The position numbers and the translations under genes are program-made. DNA of 64,000 nucleotides, from assembly GCA_947471745.1 (NCBI GenBank), contig CANJKZ010001024.1:69501-133500 (forward strand), given 5' to 3'. Under the pieces are notes generated by a model. It ran no database searches and was not told the DNA's origin. It saw only the letters and a program-made list of their open reading frames with translations. Origin of the DNA: Closterium sp. Naga37s-1 (Eukaryota; Streptophyta; Zygnematophyceae; Desmidiales; Closteriaceae). This document shows positions 28,660-39,480 of the stretch, piece by piece. Position 1 is the stretch's first letter. The number at the start of each line of letters is the position of its first letter.

Positions 28660-31632
28660 ATGGCTAGCCCTAATGTTCTTACCTTTGATGCAGAGGGGCG
28701 TGCAGTTGACTTTGACGTGTGGGTTGACGACCTGCAGCTCTTTCTTCAGTGTGATTCTAGGGATGGGGTATCCCTTTTCGATCACACGTCCGGTGTTTCT
28801 ACTGCTCCTGCTGCCACTGCTGACAGTATGGTTCGCTCTCAGTGGACCACTCGTGACGCTGTTGCTCGTCTTGCTGTTCGTAGTCACCTGCCGCCTGCTG
28901 AGCGCGCGCATTTTGGCCAGTACAAGACTGCTCAGTCTTTGTACGACGCTGTAGTTGCGCGCTATTCCTCCCCTGCCACTGCTGCCCTCAGCCGCCTCAT
29001 GCTGCCGTACCTTTTCCCCGACCTTGCCGCCTTTGCCACAGTCGCTGACCTAGTTGCTCACCTCCGCACTAGTGACGCCCGCTACCGCGCTGCCCTTCCC
29101 ACTGAGTTCTGTGCCAAGAACCCCCCCCCCATGTACATCACCCTTTACTACCTAGTCACCCGCCTCCCTGACTCCCTTTCTTCAGTCAGGGACCACTTTC
29201 TCTCCCTTTGCCCCACCGAGCTGACTATCGACCTGCTAGAGGAGCGCCTTACTGCAGCTGAGAAGAGTATCTTAGCTGTTGGTGCTTCTCGCGGCGACCG
29301 TCGCACCCCTTTCTTTGAGGGGTGTTCCCCGGCCCCCCTTCTCCCCTCTGTTGCTTCTGCTGCTGCTGTCGACCTCGTTGGCACTGAGGAGGTCGGAGCT
29401 GCGTCTGCCCCTAGTGGGAGACGCCGCAACAGCAAGGGCAAGGGGAGCAAGGGTGGTGGAGGGGGCGGCGGGGGAGGAGGTGGAGGAGGTGGAGGGGGTG
29501 GCGGTGGAGGTGGGGGTGGTACCGGGAGTGGGGGCTTCAGTGGCGGTGGTGGAGGTGGTGGAGGCAGCGGCGGAGGTGGTGGAGGCAGCGGCAGCGGTGG
29601 TGGAGGTGGCGGCGGCGGTGGTGTTGGTCGAGGTGCAGCCGCGCAGCGTGGAGGCTTTGGTGGTAGCCAGCGCCAGCAGCAGCCGCGCTCCCGTGAGACC
29701 CCGTCGGCCCAGCAGCTTCGTGAGTGGTATGCTGGGCGTGGGAGGTCTGGGGGTGCTGGTCCCTGCACTTACGTTCTTCGCACCGGCAGTCGTCGTGGGG
29801 AGGCGTGTGGGCTGCCACACACTACGCAGCGCTGCTTCGGTCGCTTGACTGACGCCTGGCGTGCCCAGTTTCCTGACGCTGTTGAGCTCCCTCGCTGGCA
29901 TGATCTGCTTCTGCAGAATGTGCCTATCTTTGATCTTGATTTCGATGCTATCCTTGTTGCCATGTATGCTTTGTCTGATAGTGCTGAGGGTGACTGTTAC
30001 CTGAGTGTCCCACCCGACCCGGGCATTGCGGCTGCTGCTCTTGGTGCTAGTGCGTCTGCTGCTCCAGGTACTGGTGAGTCTGCTGCTCCAGGTACTGGTG
30101 AGTCTGCTCTCTCTGGTACTGCACCTACTGAGGCCTTGCACACTTTCACACTTGACTCTGGTGCTTCGCGCTCTTTCTTTAGAGACAGCACCACACTCAC
30201 GCCGCTCAGTCGGCTTGTTGCAGTCTCCCTTGCTGACCCCTCTGGGGGCCCAGTCCTTGCGCACTCTTCCACGGTTCTACCGTGTCCTGCGGCCCCGTCG
30301 GGCTTGCTGTCGGGACTCCACCTCCCCTCGTTCTCTACGAACTTGGTGAGTGGAGCTGACCTCCAGGACGCGGGGGTTGACCAGTTCGCCCCTGGAGGTC
30401 AGCGTGTGACCCACTGCACTTGCTCTCGGACGGGCCGCCACCTGGCCACGTTCACCCGTAGGCCAGGGTCAAGTCTGTACACACTGACTACTGCGCCTCC
30501 TCCGGTCTCTGCGTCTGGTCCGGTAGCTGCGTCTAGTCAGGTGTTTGCTGCCGCGTCCAGGTCTAGTCCTGTGTCTGCCCCCTGCTCGTGTCGTCCTCTG
30601 TCGCATGAGACTCTTCTTTGGCACCACCGCCTTGGTCACCCCTCCCTGCCTCGTCTTCGAGGTATGGCCTCCCGTACCCTTGTCTCGGGTCTACCCCGGT
30701 CCCTCCCTCCCCTTCCTCCGGGGCCTGCCCCTACCTGTGTTCCCTGTGTCGAGGGCCGGCAGCGCGCCGCTCCTCACTCCTCCACGTTCCCTCCGACTGA
30801 GGCTCCTCTGCAGACTCTTCACATGGACGTGTGGGGCCCAGCCCGCGCCCGTGGACAGGGTCACGAGCGTTACTTCCTGCTGGTCGTTGACGACTACTCG
30901 CGTTACACCACAGTCTTCCCCTTGCGCAGCAAGGGTGAGGTCCCTGAGGTGTTGATCGACTGGATCCGCGGTACTCGTCGCCACCTCAGCGAGAGTTTCG
31001 GCTTGGACCTTCCTATTCTGCGTCTGCACTCAGACAGAGGTGGGGAGTTTTCCTCCGACCTCCTGAGGGCCTTCTGTCGTGCGGGGGGCATCCAGCAGAC
31101 GTTCACGCTTCTGGCCTCCCCACAGCAAAATGGGATTGCTGAGCGCCGCATTGGCATGGTCATGGACGTCGCTCGTACGTCCATAATCCATGCGGCTGCT
31201 CCCCATTTTCTGTGGCCGTTCGCGGTTCAGTACGCTGCGCATCAGATCAACCTTCAGCCTCGTGTCTCCTTACCGGAGACCACACCTACACTGAGGTGGA
31301 CAGGGAAGGTTGGCGATGCGTCCGCGTTCCGTGTCTGGGGATCTCGAGCTTTTGTCCGCGATACTTCAGCGGACAAGCTGTCCTCCCGTGCCGTTCCCTG
31401 CGTCTTCCTTGGCTTCCCCCCTGACGCACCGGGGTGGCAGTTCTACCACCCTACCTCCCGTCGTGTTCTGTCCTCTCAGGACGTCACGTTTGACGAGTCG
31501 GTGTCTTACTACCGTCTCTTTCCCTACCGCACTGCCTCTCTCCCCCCCCCGCCGCTCTTCCTAGCACCAGGTACTCCCCCGGTAGACCCCCTCCCCCCCA
31601 GGGTCCTGCCCCCTCAGGTGTGTCCCAGGTAG
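28660..31632 (+). CDS. gag-protease-integrase polyprotein of G
   Basis: About 990 residues from MASPNVLTFDAEGRA. Gag N-terminal domain 1-157, MYITLYYLVTRLPDS at 158 after a C10 run, a Gly-rich stretch about 266-327, then C-x13-C-x3-H-x4-C (CTYVLRTG from 369, CGLPH, RCF). Protease DSGAS near 499. Pre-integrase zinc region LLWHHRLGHPSL near 655 and CVPCVEGRQ. Integrase core MDVWGPA (722), LHSDRGGEF, NGIAERRIG, followed by RAFVRDTSADKLSS. A C-run at 31593-31599 has seven C where H has eight; after it the frame differs and ends at 31632. All catalytic residues of this half are present. Confidence 0.9.
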   Translation: MASPNVLTFDAEGRAVDFDVWVDDLQLFLQCDSRDGVSLFDHTSGVSTAPAATADSMVRSQWTTRDAVARLAVRSHLPPAERAHFGQYKTAQSLYDAVVARYSSPATAALSRLMLPYLFPDLAAFATVADLVAHLRTSDARYRAALPTEFCAKNPPPMYITLYYLVTRLPDSLSSVRDHFLSLCPTELTIDLLEERLTAAEKSILAVGASRGDRRTPFFEGCSPAPLLPSVASAAAVDLVGTEEVGAASAPSGRRRNSKGKGSKGGGGGGGGGGGGGGGGGGGGGGGTGSGGFSGGGGGGGGSGGGGGGSGSGGGGGGGGGVGRGAAAQRGGFGGSQRQQQPRSRETPSAQQLREWYAGRGRSGGAGPCTYVLRTGSRRGEACGLPHTTQRCFGRLTDAWRAQFPDAVELPRWHDLLLQNVPIFDLDFDAILVAMYALSDSAEGDCYLSVPPDPGIAAAALGASASAAPGTGESAAPGTGESALSGTAPTEALHTFTLDSGASRSFFRDSTTLTPLSRLVAVSLADPSGGPVLAHSSTVLPCPAAPSGLLSGLHLPSFSTNLVSGADLQDAGVDQFAPGGQRVTHCTCSRTGRHLATFTRRPGSSLYTLTTAPPPVSASGPVAASSQVFAAASRSSPVSAPCSCRPLSHETLLWHHRLGHPSLPRLRGMASRTLVSGLPRSLPPLPPGPAPTCVPCVEGRQRAAPHSSTFPPTEAPLQTLHMDVWGPARARGQGHERYFLLVVDDYSRYTTVFPLRSKGEVPEVLIDWIRGTRRHLSESFGLDLPILRLHSDRGGEFSSDLLRAFCRAGGIQQTFTLLASPQQNGIAERRIGMVMDVARTSIIHAAAPHFLWPFAVQYAAHQINLQPRVSLPETTPTLRWTGKVGDASAFRVWGSRAFVRDTSADKLSSRAVPCVFLGFPPDAPGWQFYHPTSRRVLSSQDVTFDESVSYYRLFPYRTASLPPPPLFLAPGTPPVDPLPPRVLPPQVCPR

Positions 31633-34601
31633 ACCCTGCCGAGCCGGTCGAGGTAGCTGTCGACTCAGGTGCTGCTAGGGGTGCTGAGCCTGCGGGTGCG
31701 GGGACTGGGGGTGCGGGGACTGGGGGTGCTGAGCCTGAGTGTGTGGAGCCTGGGGGTGCTGAGTCTGGGGGTGCTGCGTCTGGGCGTGCTGAGCCTGGGG
31801 GTGCTGCGCCTTGGCGTGTGGAGCCTGAGGATACTGCGTCTGGAGGTGCTGAGCCTGCGCGTGCTGAGTATGGTGGTGCTCTAGGTGTCCCGTCGCGGCG
31901 GGAGCCCCTCTCTCCACAGCAGCTTCGTGAGTGGTACTCTCGGCGCTGTCGAGGTGCTACTGGTGGTGGTGCTGCTGGTGCTGCTGGAGGTGCTGCTGGA
32001 GCTGCTGGAGGTGCTGCTGGTGCTGGTGCTGCTGGAGCTGCTGGAGGTGCTGCTGGTGCTGGTGCTGCTGGAGCTGCTGGAGGTGCTGCTGGAGCTACTG
32101 GAGGTGTTGCTGTTGCTGGAGCTGCTGGTGGAGCTGCTGGAGGTGCTGGAGGTGCTGCTGGTGCTGGAGCTGCTGGCTGTGCTGCTGGTGCTGGAGGTGC
32201 TGCTGGTGCTGGAGCTGCTGGAGCTGCAGGAGGTGCTGCTGGGACTGGAGGTGCTGCTGGGACTGGAGACCCTGGGGCTGAGGGTACCGGTTCTGTCTCT
32301 GCTGATTCTGGAGGCGCTGCGCGGCCGCGACCGTACTACGTTCCACTCCTTCAGCAGGTTCTTGGTTCCCCGCCTTCTCCTGGTCCTCCTCCTCCTCTCC
32401 TGAGTCCACCGCCTGTCCAGTCCCAGTCGCAGTTACAGCCGGCCTCTCCACTGCCTGGTCCTTCTCCTTACTCTGGACCGACTAGAGGTCTTTCGGAGCG
32501 TCGTGAGCCTGCTTCGCGTCCTGTGTCGCCTGAGTCTCGTTCTGCGTCGCCTGTCCGTACTGTTCGCGCTGGTCGTGTTTCACGTCCTCCTGTCCCTGGC
32601 ACTCACTCTATGACTCTGCGTCCTTCCACTGCTCCACAGCGTGTCCCTCTGCCGTCTCCTCCTGCGTCCTCTCTTCTTGCCGGTCCGGACCCTGCGTCTG
32701 ACTCCCTACGTGCTACTACTCCAGCTGTCACGCGCTTTTTGGCCACTGCTGTCACTGACCCTTTGTTTGAGTCCACTGCTGCGTCTGCTCTTGTTACTGA
32801 GCTTGTTGACTTTGCTGCAGCCTGTCGCCTAGACTACGCCACTAGTCTTGTTGCTGAATCTGCGTCTGCGTCTGTCTGTCCTCCGTCCGTCGGGGGTGAG
32901 TGTGCTCTTGGCACGGACGTTCTTGAGGACAGACAGGAGGAGTTTGAGTGTTTTGCCGCTACTGTACCTCATCTCGTGTCCATGCTGCTTGCCCCTGAGG
33001 GAGACTCGGATGCACCAGACATCCCGACCCCGCGCTCTTACGCAGAGGCGATAGAGGGTCCCTATTCCTCTCAGTGGCAGGCAGCCATGGACGCCGAGAT
33101 GGCTTCCTGGAAGTCCACGGACAACTACGTAGATGAGGTTCCCCCACCTGGGGCGAACATCGTCAGTGGCATGTGGATCTTCAGGGTGAAGCGGCCGCCG
33201 GGTTCTCCGCCTGCCTTCAAGGCGCGTTACGTTGCACGTGGCTTCAGTCAGCAACAGGGAGTTGACTTCTTTCAGACCTTCTCCCCTACCCCGAAGATGA
33301 CCACTCTTCGGGTACTGCTGCACGTTGCTGCTCAGCGTGACTACGAGCTCCACTCGCTTGACTTCAGCACAGCCTTTCTACAGGGCAGCCTGCACGAGGA
33401 GATCTGGCTGCGCCGCCCACCTGGCTTCACTGGGTCGTTTCCTGCTGGTACCCAGTGGAGCCTCCGGTGGCCAGTTTACGGTCTCCGCCAGGCACCCCGT
33501 GAGTGGCACGACACACTCAGGACGACTCTTGCTGCTCTTGGTTTTTCTCCTTCCACTTCTGACCCTTCTCTGTTTCTACGCACTGACACTACTCTGCCGC
33601 CGTTCTACGTTCTCGTGTACGTAGACGACCTCGTCTTTGCTACTGCTGACACTGAGGCACTCGCCCACGTGAGGTCGGAGCTGCAAAAGAGACACACATG
33701 CACAGACCTGGGTGAGCTGACAAGCTATCTTGGCTTGCGGATCACCCGGGACAGAGCACAGCGCACCATTACCTTGACTCAGTCACACATGGTGCAGCAG
33801 GTCCTTCAGCGCTTCGGCTTCACGTACTCCTCACCACAGTCCACTCCTCTGCCTACCGGTCACTCGCTCTCAGCTCCACCTTCGGACGAGTCCGTAGAGC
33901 CGAGTGGCCCGTATCCAGAGCTTGTGGGCTGCCTCATGTACCTGATGACTTGCACACGACCTGACCTCGCATACCCTCTCAGCTTTCTGGCTCGCTACGT
34001 GGCTCCCGGCAGGCACCGAAAGGTGCACTGGGATGCTGCGAAGAGGGTGTTGCGATACTTGTGCAGTACATCGGGCATGGGGCTCGTGCTTGGAGGACGG
34101 GCTCGAGTTGTCCTCACTGGTCATGCTGACGCCTCCTGGGTTGACGACTTGGCTACGCAGCGGTCGTCACAGGGTTACACCTTCAGTCTTGGCTCCGGTT
34201 CTGTCTCTTGGCGGTGTACCCGCTCTTCTTCTGTTCTCAGCTCCAGTTGTGAGGCTGAGATCTACGCTGGGGCCATGGCTGCACAGGAGCTACACTGGCT
34301 CACCTACCTGCTGACCGACTTGGGAGAGGCGCCTCGTTCTCCTCCAGTTCTGTACGTCGACAACAAGGCCATGCTGGCCTTGTGTCAGGAGCAAAGACTA
34401 GAGCACAGAACGAAGCACATTTCTCTACGCTACTTCCTTGCTCGAGAGTTGCAGCAGCGTGGCCAGCTTCGTCTTGCTTACGTGGCCTCTCAGGCCAACA
34501 CTGCTGATGTTTTCACCAAGGCACTTCAGCCTTGTGATCATCAGCGTTTCTGTACTGTGTTAGGCCTTGTACCTACTGTGCCTCACTTGCTTTCTTCTTG
34601 A
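31620..34601 (+). CDS. reverse transcriptase-RNase H half of G
   Basis: Open to the stop at 34601; in H this frame is continuous with the integrase half, so it was split off by the one-base slip near 31596. Order: Glu/Gly-rich repeats, REPLSPQQLREWYSRR, an Ala/Gly linker, a proline/serine-rich segment, then the RT (WIFRVKRPPGSPP, FKARYVARGFSQQQG, QRDYELHSLDFSTAFLQG, catalytic YVDDLVF near residue 667, KRHTCTDLGELTSYLGL), then RNase H (HADASWVDDLATQRSS, EAEIYAGAMAAQELHW, YVDNKAMLALCQE, SQANTADVFTKAL). No lesion seen in RT or RNase H. It would need frameshifting, or the missing C, to be made with gag. Confidence 0.9.
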   Translation: MSQVDPAEPVEVAVDSGAARGAEPAGAGTGGAGTGGAEPECVEPGGAESGGAASGRAEPGGAAPWRVEPEDTASGGAEPARAEYGGALGVPSRREPLSPQQLREWYSRRCRGATGGGAAGAAGGAAGAAGGAAGAGAAGAAGGAAGAGAAGAAGGAAGATGGVAVAGAAGGAAGGAGGAAGAGAAGCAAGAGGAAGAGAAGAAGGAAGTGGAAGTGDPGAEGTGSVSADSGGAARPRPYYVPLLQQVLGSPPSPGPPPPLLSPPPVQSQSQLQPASPLPGPSPYSGPTRGLSERREPASRPVSPESRSASPVRTVRAGRVSRPPVPGTHSMTLRPSTAPQRVPLPSPPASSLLAGPDPASDSLRATTPAVTRFLATAVTDPLFESTAASALVTELVDFAAACRLDYATSLVAESASASVCPPSVGGECALGTDVLEDRQEEFECFAATVPHLVSMLLAPEGDSDAPDIPTPRSYAEAIEGPYSSQWQAAMDAEMASWKSTDNYVDEVPPPGANIVSGMWIFRVKRPPGSPPAFKARYVARGFSQQQGVDFFQTFSPTPKMTTLRVLLHVAAQRDYELHSLDFSTAFLQGSLHEEIWLRRPPGFTGSFPAGTQWSLRWPVYGLRQAPREWHDTLRTTLAALGFSPSTSDPSLFLRTDTTLPPFYVLVYVDDLVFATADTEALAHVRSELQKRHTCTDLGELTSYLGLRITRDRAQRTITLTQSHMVQQVLQRFGFTYSSPQSTPLPTGHSLSAPPSDESVEPSGPYPELVGCLMYLMTCTRPDLAYPLSFLARYVAPGRHRKVHWDAAKRVLRYLCSTSGMGLVLGGRARVVLTGHADASWVDDLATQRSSQGYTFSLGSGSVSWRCTRSSSVLSSSCEAEIYAGAMAAQELHWLTYLLTDLGEAPRSPPVLYVDNKAMLALCQEQRLEHRTKHISLRYFLARELQQRGQLRLAYVASQANTADVFTKALQPCDHQRFCTVLGLVPTVPHLLSS
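31940..32290 (+). repeat. Ala/Gly linker repeat of G
   Basis: GGTGCTGCTGGAGCTGCT-type repeat of about 350 bp between integrase and RT, open in several frames of both strands. Confidence 0.7.
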
Positions 34602-34830
34602 CTCTGCTTGTACTGTACTCTATATACATATACCTGCATGCTTACACTTGCTAGGTTGTGTTCACTGTATTGTTTGTTCTCCTTTATATAAATCTGCATG
34701 TGAACTGGCCTTGTGGCCATTTGCTTGTGCTCAGACTGCGTGGTGACTTTGTGATCCACCCTGAGCTTGCTTTGCCTTCCTGGACTGGTCTTGTGACCTC
34801 TTGTTCTCCCCCACTTTGCCTATGGGGGTG
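34602..34830 (+). other. 3' untranslated tail of G
   Basis: AT-richer tail after the pol stop, with the conserved block GATCCACCCTGAGCTTGC and polypurine tract TATGGGGGTG immediately before the LTR. Confidence 0.75.
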
Positions 34831-34958
34831 TGTCAAACTTATATGCTATAGTCTGTTTAGGCTGTAGTGGGGTAGTTCTTAGAGGGTACAACACTTTCGT
34901 GTTTCCTACTTGTACCCACCTGCTTTCTAGTTCATTCATTCCGTTCCTGATTCTAACA
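34831..34958 (+). repeat. 3' LTR of G
   Basis: 128 bp, TGTCAAACTT to GATTCTAACA, followed by the target duplication CGCAC. Confidence 0.9.
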
Positions 34959-34963
34959 CGCAC

Positions 34964-35617
34964 ATCAATACCTTTGCTAATGGAGACACCGAGATCACCA
35001 TGACTGATGGAGAGGAGTACGTGCGGATAGGACTTGGCAAGAATGTGGACGGGGTGCTTGTGGTGCACTATGAGCATGCACTTACATCCGCTCATGATCC
35101 TGGACATTCCCGCAATGGTGCGTCATCGAAAAAGCATGGTTGTAAAGGGGGTACACCTTTGTGCACATCAAGAGTGCACTTGGGAATACACGGAAGCGCA
35201 CTTTCCTGCACACCTGGAGTGCAGTTGCGTACCCATTTTGCATACCGCATGGCACACAAAGCTTGCATCGTGCGGAAACCGGCGCGTAATGTTGACACGG
35301 ACGTTAACTCACCGCGGTCTTTTGAGGACATGCTGTTGGATACTGGGTCCTTGCTTAACCGCCAACATCGCGACGATGAAGTCTCACCCCACATTGCGGT
35401 GTGGACTTCAGGGGGGGAAGGACAGAGGCCTGCGGTGGATTCGGGAGGACATGGAGCAGACCTTGTAGAACAGGACTCACCTGGAGCTGATGAAGTTGAT
35501 GCAACCCAAGGAAGTGGAGATTCTGCAGCAGATGACTTACCTGCAGCAGGAGTAATTGTACCAGAGGAGGTTGAAGACAATGATGCTGAAAACAACGTGG
35601 GATGTGCAACAACGGGC
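34964..35617 (+). pseudogene. post-protease open frame of E
   Basis: Continues the E frame from 25270 (GAH, then INTFANGDTEITMTDGEEY and VDGVLVV, which reads like the segment between protease and integrase of copia elements). After about 40 residues the resemblance is lost. The rest includes Cys/His-rich sequence with repeats of the type CACCTGGAGTGCA and an acidic C-terminal part (PEEVEDNDAENN) like a pol linker. It is open up to H and continues after H at 48372 to a stop at 48467. Integrase is absent, so an internal deletion of E is likely. Confidence 0.55.
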
Positions 35618-35747
35618 TGTTAGAATGTGAACGAATGAGTGACTGAACTAGAAAGCAGGTGGGTACATGTAGGAAACCTAAAAATGTTGTACCCTGTAAG
35701 GACTACCCCACTACAGCCTAAACAGACTATAGCATATAAGTTTGACA
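35618..35747 (-). repeat. 3' LTR of H
   Basis: Reverse orientation, sense TGTCAAACTT to ATTCTAACA; next to it inward is the polypurine tract (plus strand CACCCCCATA). Confidence 0.9.
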
Positions 35748-36040
35748 CACCCCCATAGGCAAAGTGGGGGAGAACAAGAGGTCACAAGACTAGTCAAGAA
35801 AGGCAAAGCAAGCTCAGGGTGGATCACAAAGTCACCACGCAGTCTGAGCACAAGTAAATGGCCACAAGGCCAGTTCACATGCAGAGTTATATAAAGGAGA
35901 ACAAACAATACAGTGAACACAACCTAGCTAGTGTAAGCATGCAGGTATATGTATATAGAGTACAGTACAGGCAGAGTCAAGAAGAAAGCAAGTGAGGCAC
36001 AGTAGGTACAAGGCCTAACACAGTACAGAAACGCTGATGA
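35748..36040 (-). other. 3' untranslated tail of H
   Basis: Same tail as in G, in reverse: polypurine tract, GCAAGCTCAGGGTGGATC block and an AT-rich stretch to the end of the pol frame. Confidence 0.7.
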
Positions 36041-39000
36041 TCACAGTTGAAGTGGCTTGGTGAAAACATCAGCAGTGTTGGCCTGAGAGGCCACGTAAGC
36101 AAGACGAAGCTGGCCACGCTGCTGCAACTCTCGAGCAAGGAAGTAGCGCAGAGCAATGTGCTTCGTTCTGTGCTCCAGTCTGTGCTCCTGACACAAGGCC
36201 AGCATGGCCTTGTTGTCGATGTACAGAACTGGAGGAGAACGAGGCGCCTCTCCCAAGTCGGTCAGCAGGTAGGTGAGCCAGCGTAGCTCCTGTGCAGCCA
36301 TGGCCCCAGCGTAGATCTCAGCCTCACAACAGGAGCTGAGAACAGAAGAAGAGCGGGTAGACCGCCAAGAGACAGAACCGGAGCCAAGACTGAAGGTGTA
36401 ACCCTGTGACGACCGCAGCGTAGCCAATTCGTCAACCCAGGAGGCGTCAGCGTGACCAGTGAGAACAACTCTAGCCCGTCCTCCAAGCACGAGCCCCATG
36501 CCCGATGTACTGCACAAGTAGCGCAACACCCTCTTCGCAGCATCCCAGTGCACCTTTCGGTGCCTGCCGGGAGCCACGTAGCGAGCCAGAAGGCTGAGAG
36601 GGTATGCGAGGTCAGGTCGTGTGCAAGTCATCAGGTACATGAGGCAGCCCACAAGCTCTGGATACGGGCCACTCGGCTCTACGGACTCGTCCGAAGGTGG
36701 AGCTGTGAGCGAGTGACCGGTAGGCAGAGGAGTGGACTGTGGTGAGGAGTACGTGAAGCCGAAGCGCTGAAGGACCTGCTGCACCATGTGTGATCGAGTC
36801 AAGGTAATGGTGCGCTGTGCTCTGTCCCGGGTGATCTGCAAGCCAAGATAGCTTGTCATCTCACCCAGGTCTGTGCACGTGTGTCTCTTTTGCAGCTCGG
36901 ACTTCACGTGGGCGAGTGCCTCGGTGTCAGCAGTCACAAAGACAAGGTCGTCTACGTACACGAGAACGTAGAACGGCGGCAGAGTAGTGTCAGTGCGTAA
37001 AAACAGAGAAGGGTCAGAAGTGGAAGAGCAAAACCAAGAACAGCAAGAGTCGTCCTGAGTGTGTCGTGCCACTCACGGGGTGCCTGGCAGAGACCGTAGA
37101 CGAGCCGCCGGAGGCTCCACTGGGTACCAGCAGGAAACGACCCAGTGAAGCCAGGTGGGCGGCGCAGCCAGATCTCCTCGTGCAGGCTGCCCTGCAGGAA
37201 GGCTGTGCTGAAGTCAAGCGAGTGGAGCTCGTAGTCACGCTGAGCAGCAACGTGCAGCAGTACCCGAAGAGTGGTCATCTTTGGGGTAGGGGAGAAGGTC
37301 TGAAAGAAGTCAACTCCCTGTCGCTGACTGAAGCCACGTGCAACGTAACGCGCCTTGAAGGCAGGTGGTGAACCCGGCGGCCGCTTCACCCTGAAGATCC
37401 ACATGCCACTGACGATGTTCGCCCCAGGTGGGGGAACCTCGTCTACGTAGGTGCTTGTGGACTTCCAGGAAGCCATCTCGGCGTCCATGGCTGCCTGCCA
37501 CTGAGAGGAGTAGGGACCCTCTATCGCCTCTACGTAAGAGCGCGGGGTCGGGATGTCTGGTGCATCCGAGTCTCCCTCAGGGGCAAGCAGCATGGACACG
37601 AGATGAGGTACAGTAGCGGCAAAGCACTCAAACTCCTCCTGTCTGTCCTCAAGAACGTCCGTGCCAAGAGCACACTCACCCCCGACGGACGGAGGACAGA
37701 CAGACGCAGACGCAGACTCAGCAACAAGACTAGTGGCGTAGTCTAGGCGACAGGGTGCGGCGAAGTCAACAAGCTCAGTAACAAGAGCAGACGCAGCAGT
37801 GGACTCAAACAAAGGGTCAGTGACAGTAGTGGCCAGAAAACGCGTGACAGCTGGAGTAGCAGCACGTAGGGAGTCAGACGCAGGGTTCGGACCGGCAGGA
37901 AGAGAGGACGCAGGAGGAGACGGTAGAGGAACACACTGTGGAGCAGTGGAAGGACGCAGAGTCATAGAGTGAGTGCTAGGGACAGGAGGACGTGAAACAC
38001 GACCAGCGCGAACAGTACGGACAGGCGACGCAGAACGAGACTCAGGCGACACAGGACGCGACTCAGGCTCACGACGCTCCGTAAGACCTCTAGTCGGTCC
38101 AGAGTAAGGAGAAGGACCAGGCAGTGGAGAGGCCGGCTGTAACTGCGACTGGGACTGGACAGGCGGTGGACTCAGGAGAGGAGGAGGAGGACCAGGAGAA
38201 GGCGGGGAACCAAGAACCTGCTGAAGGAGTGGAACGTAGTACGGCCGCGGCCGCGCAGCGCCTCGAGAAACAGCAGAGACAGCACCGGTACCCTCAGCCC
38301 CAGAGTCTCCAGCTACAACTCCTGCAGCACCACCAGTCCCAGCAGCACCTCCAGCAGCTCCAGCAGCCCCAGCACCAGCAGCACCTCCAGCACCAGCAGC
38401 ACCGCCAGTAGCTCCAGCACTAGCAGCACCTCTAGCAGCTCCAGCAGCCCCAGCACCAGCAGCACCAGCAGCACCTCCAGTAGCTCGAGCAGCACCTCCA
38501 GCAGCTCCAGCAGAAGCAGCACCTCTAGCAGCTCCAGCAGCTCCAGCACCAGCAGCACCTCCAGCAGCTCCAGTATCACCTCCAGCAACTCCAGCAGCAC
38601 CAGTACCAGCAGCACCAGTAGCACCTCGACAGCGCCGAGAGTACCACTCACGAAGCCGCTGTGGAGAGAGGGGCTCACGCTGCGACGGGACACCTAGAGC
38701 ACCTCCAGGCTCAGCACGCGCAGGCTCAGCACCTCCAGACGCAGTACCCGCATGCTCCACACTCCCAGGCTCAGCACCCCCAGGCTCAGCACGCCCAGAC
38801 TCAGCACCCCCAGACTCAGCACCCCCAGGCTCTTCACGCTCAGGCTCAGCACCCCCAGTCCCCGCACCCCCAGTCCCCGCACCCGCAGGCTCAGCACCCC
38901 TAGCAGCACCTGAGTCGACAGCTACCTCGACCGGCTCGGCAGGGTCTACCTGGGACACACCTGAGGGGGCAGGACCCTGGGGGGGGAGGGGGTCTACTGG

Positions 39001-39423
39001 GGGAGTACCTGGTGCTAGGAAGAGCGGCGGGGGGGGGAGAGAGGCAGTGCGGTAGGGAAAGAGACGGTAGTAAGACACCGACTCGTCAAACGTGACGTCC
39101 TGAGAGGACAGAACACGACGCGAGGTGGGGTGGTAGAACTGCCACCCGGGTGCGTCAAGAGGGAAGCCAAGGAAGACACAAGGAACGGCACGGGAGGACA
39201 GCTTGTCCGCTGAAGTATCGCGGACAAAAGCTCGAGATCCCCAGACACGGAACGCGGACGCATCACCAACCTTCCCCGTCCACCGCAGAGTAGGTGTGGT
39301 CTCCGGCAAGGAGACACAAGGCTGAAGGTTGATCTGATGCGCAGCGTACTGAACCGCGAACGGCCATAGAAAATGGGGAGCAGCCGCATGGATCATGGAC
39401 GTACGAGCGACGTCCATGACCAT
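36041..39423 (-). pseudogene. integrase C-terminal part, RT and RNase H of H
   Basis: Minus strand. From 39423 it continues the integrase after NGIAERRIGMVMDVA, with proline-rich and Ala/Gly linker, and RT blocks FKARYVARGFSQRQG and QRDYELHSLDFSTAFLQG. A one-base deletion near 37030 (GGTTTTGCTCTTCC against GGTTTTTCTCCTTCC in G) shifts the frame after TTLAVLGF. The second frame carries SDPSLFLRTD, an intact YVDDLVF (36965-36945), KRHTCTDLGE, and RNase H blocks HADASWVDELATLRSS, EAEIYAGA and YIDNKAM. In H the VDPLPPQGPAPSGVSQVDP junction is in frame, unlike G. Confidence 0.85.
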
Positions 39424-39480
39424 GCCAATGCGGCGCTCAGCAATCCCATTTTGCTGTGGGGAGGCCGGAAGCGTGAATGT

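Larger units (their letters stand above)
25271..34958 (+). mobile_element. near-intact copia element G
   Basis: Target duplication CGCAC (25266-25270 and 34959-34963). The 5' LTR is 25271-25279 plus 27605-27723, split by element F; the 3' LTR is 34831-34958. Both reconstruct to 128 bp and differ at one base in the compared part, so the insertion is recent. The internal region holds PBS, leader, gag-protease-integrase and RT-RNase H, with a single homopolymer frameshift as the only obvious lesion. Confidence 0.9.

Noticed and set aside
35000-35623. A free-standing host gene of 207 codons
   Set aside because: Its frame continues the protease frame of E across G and runs on across H, and the apparent stop lies in the LTR of H.
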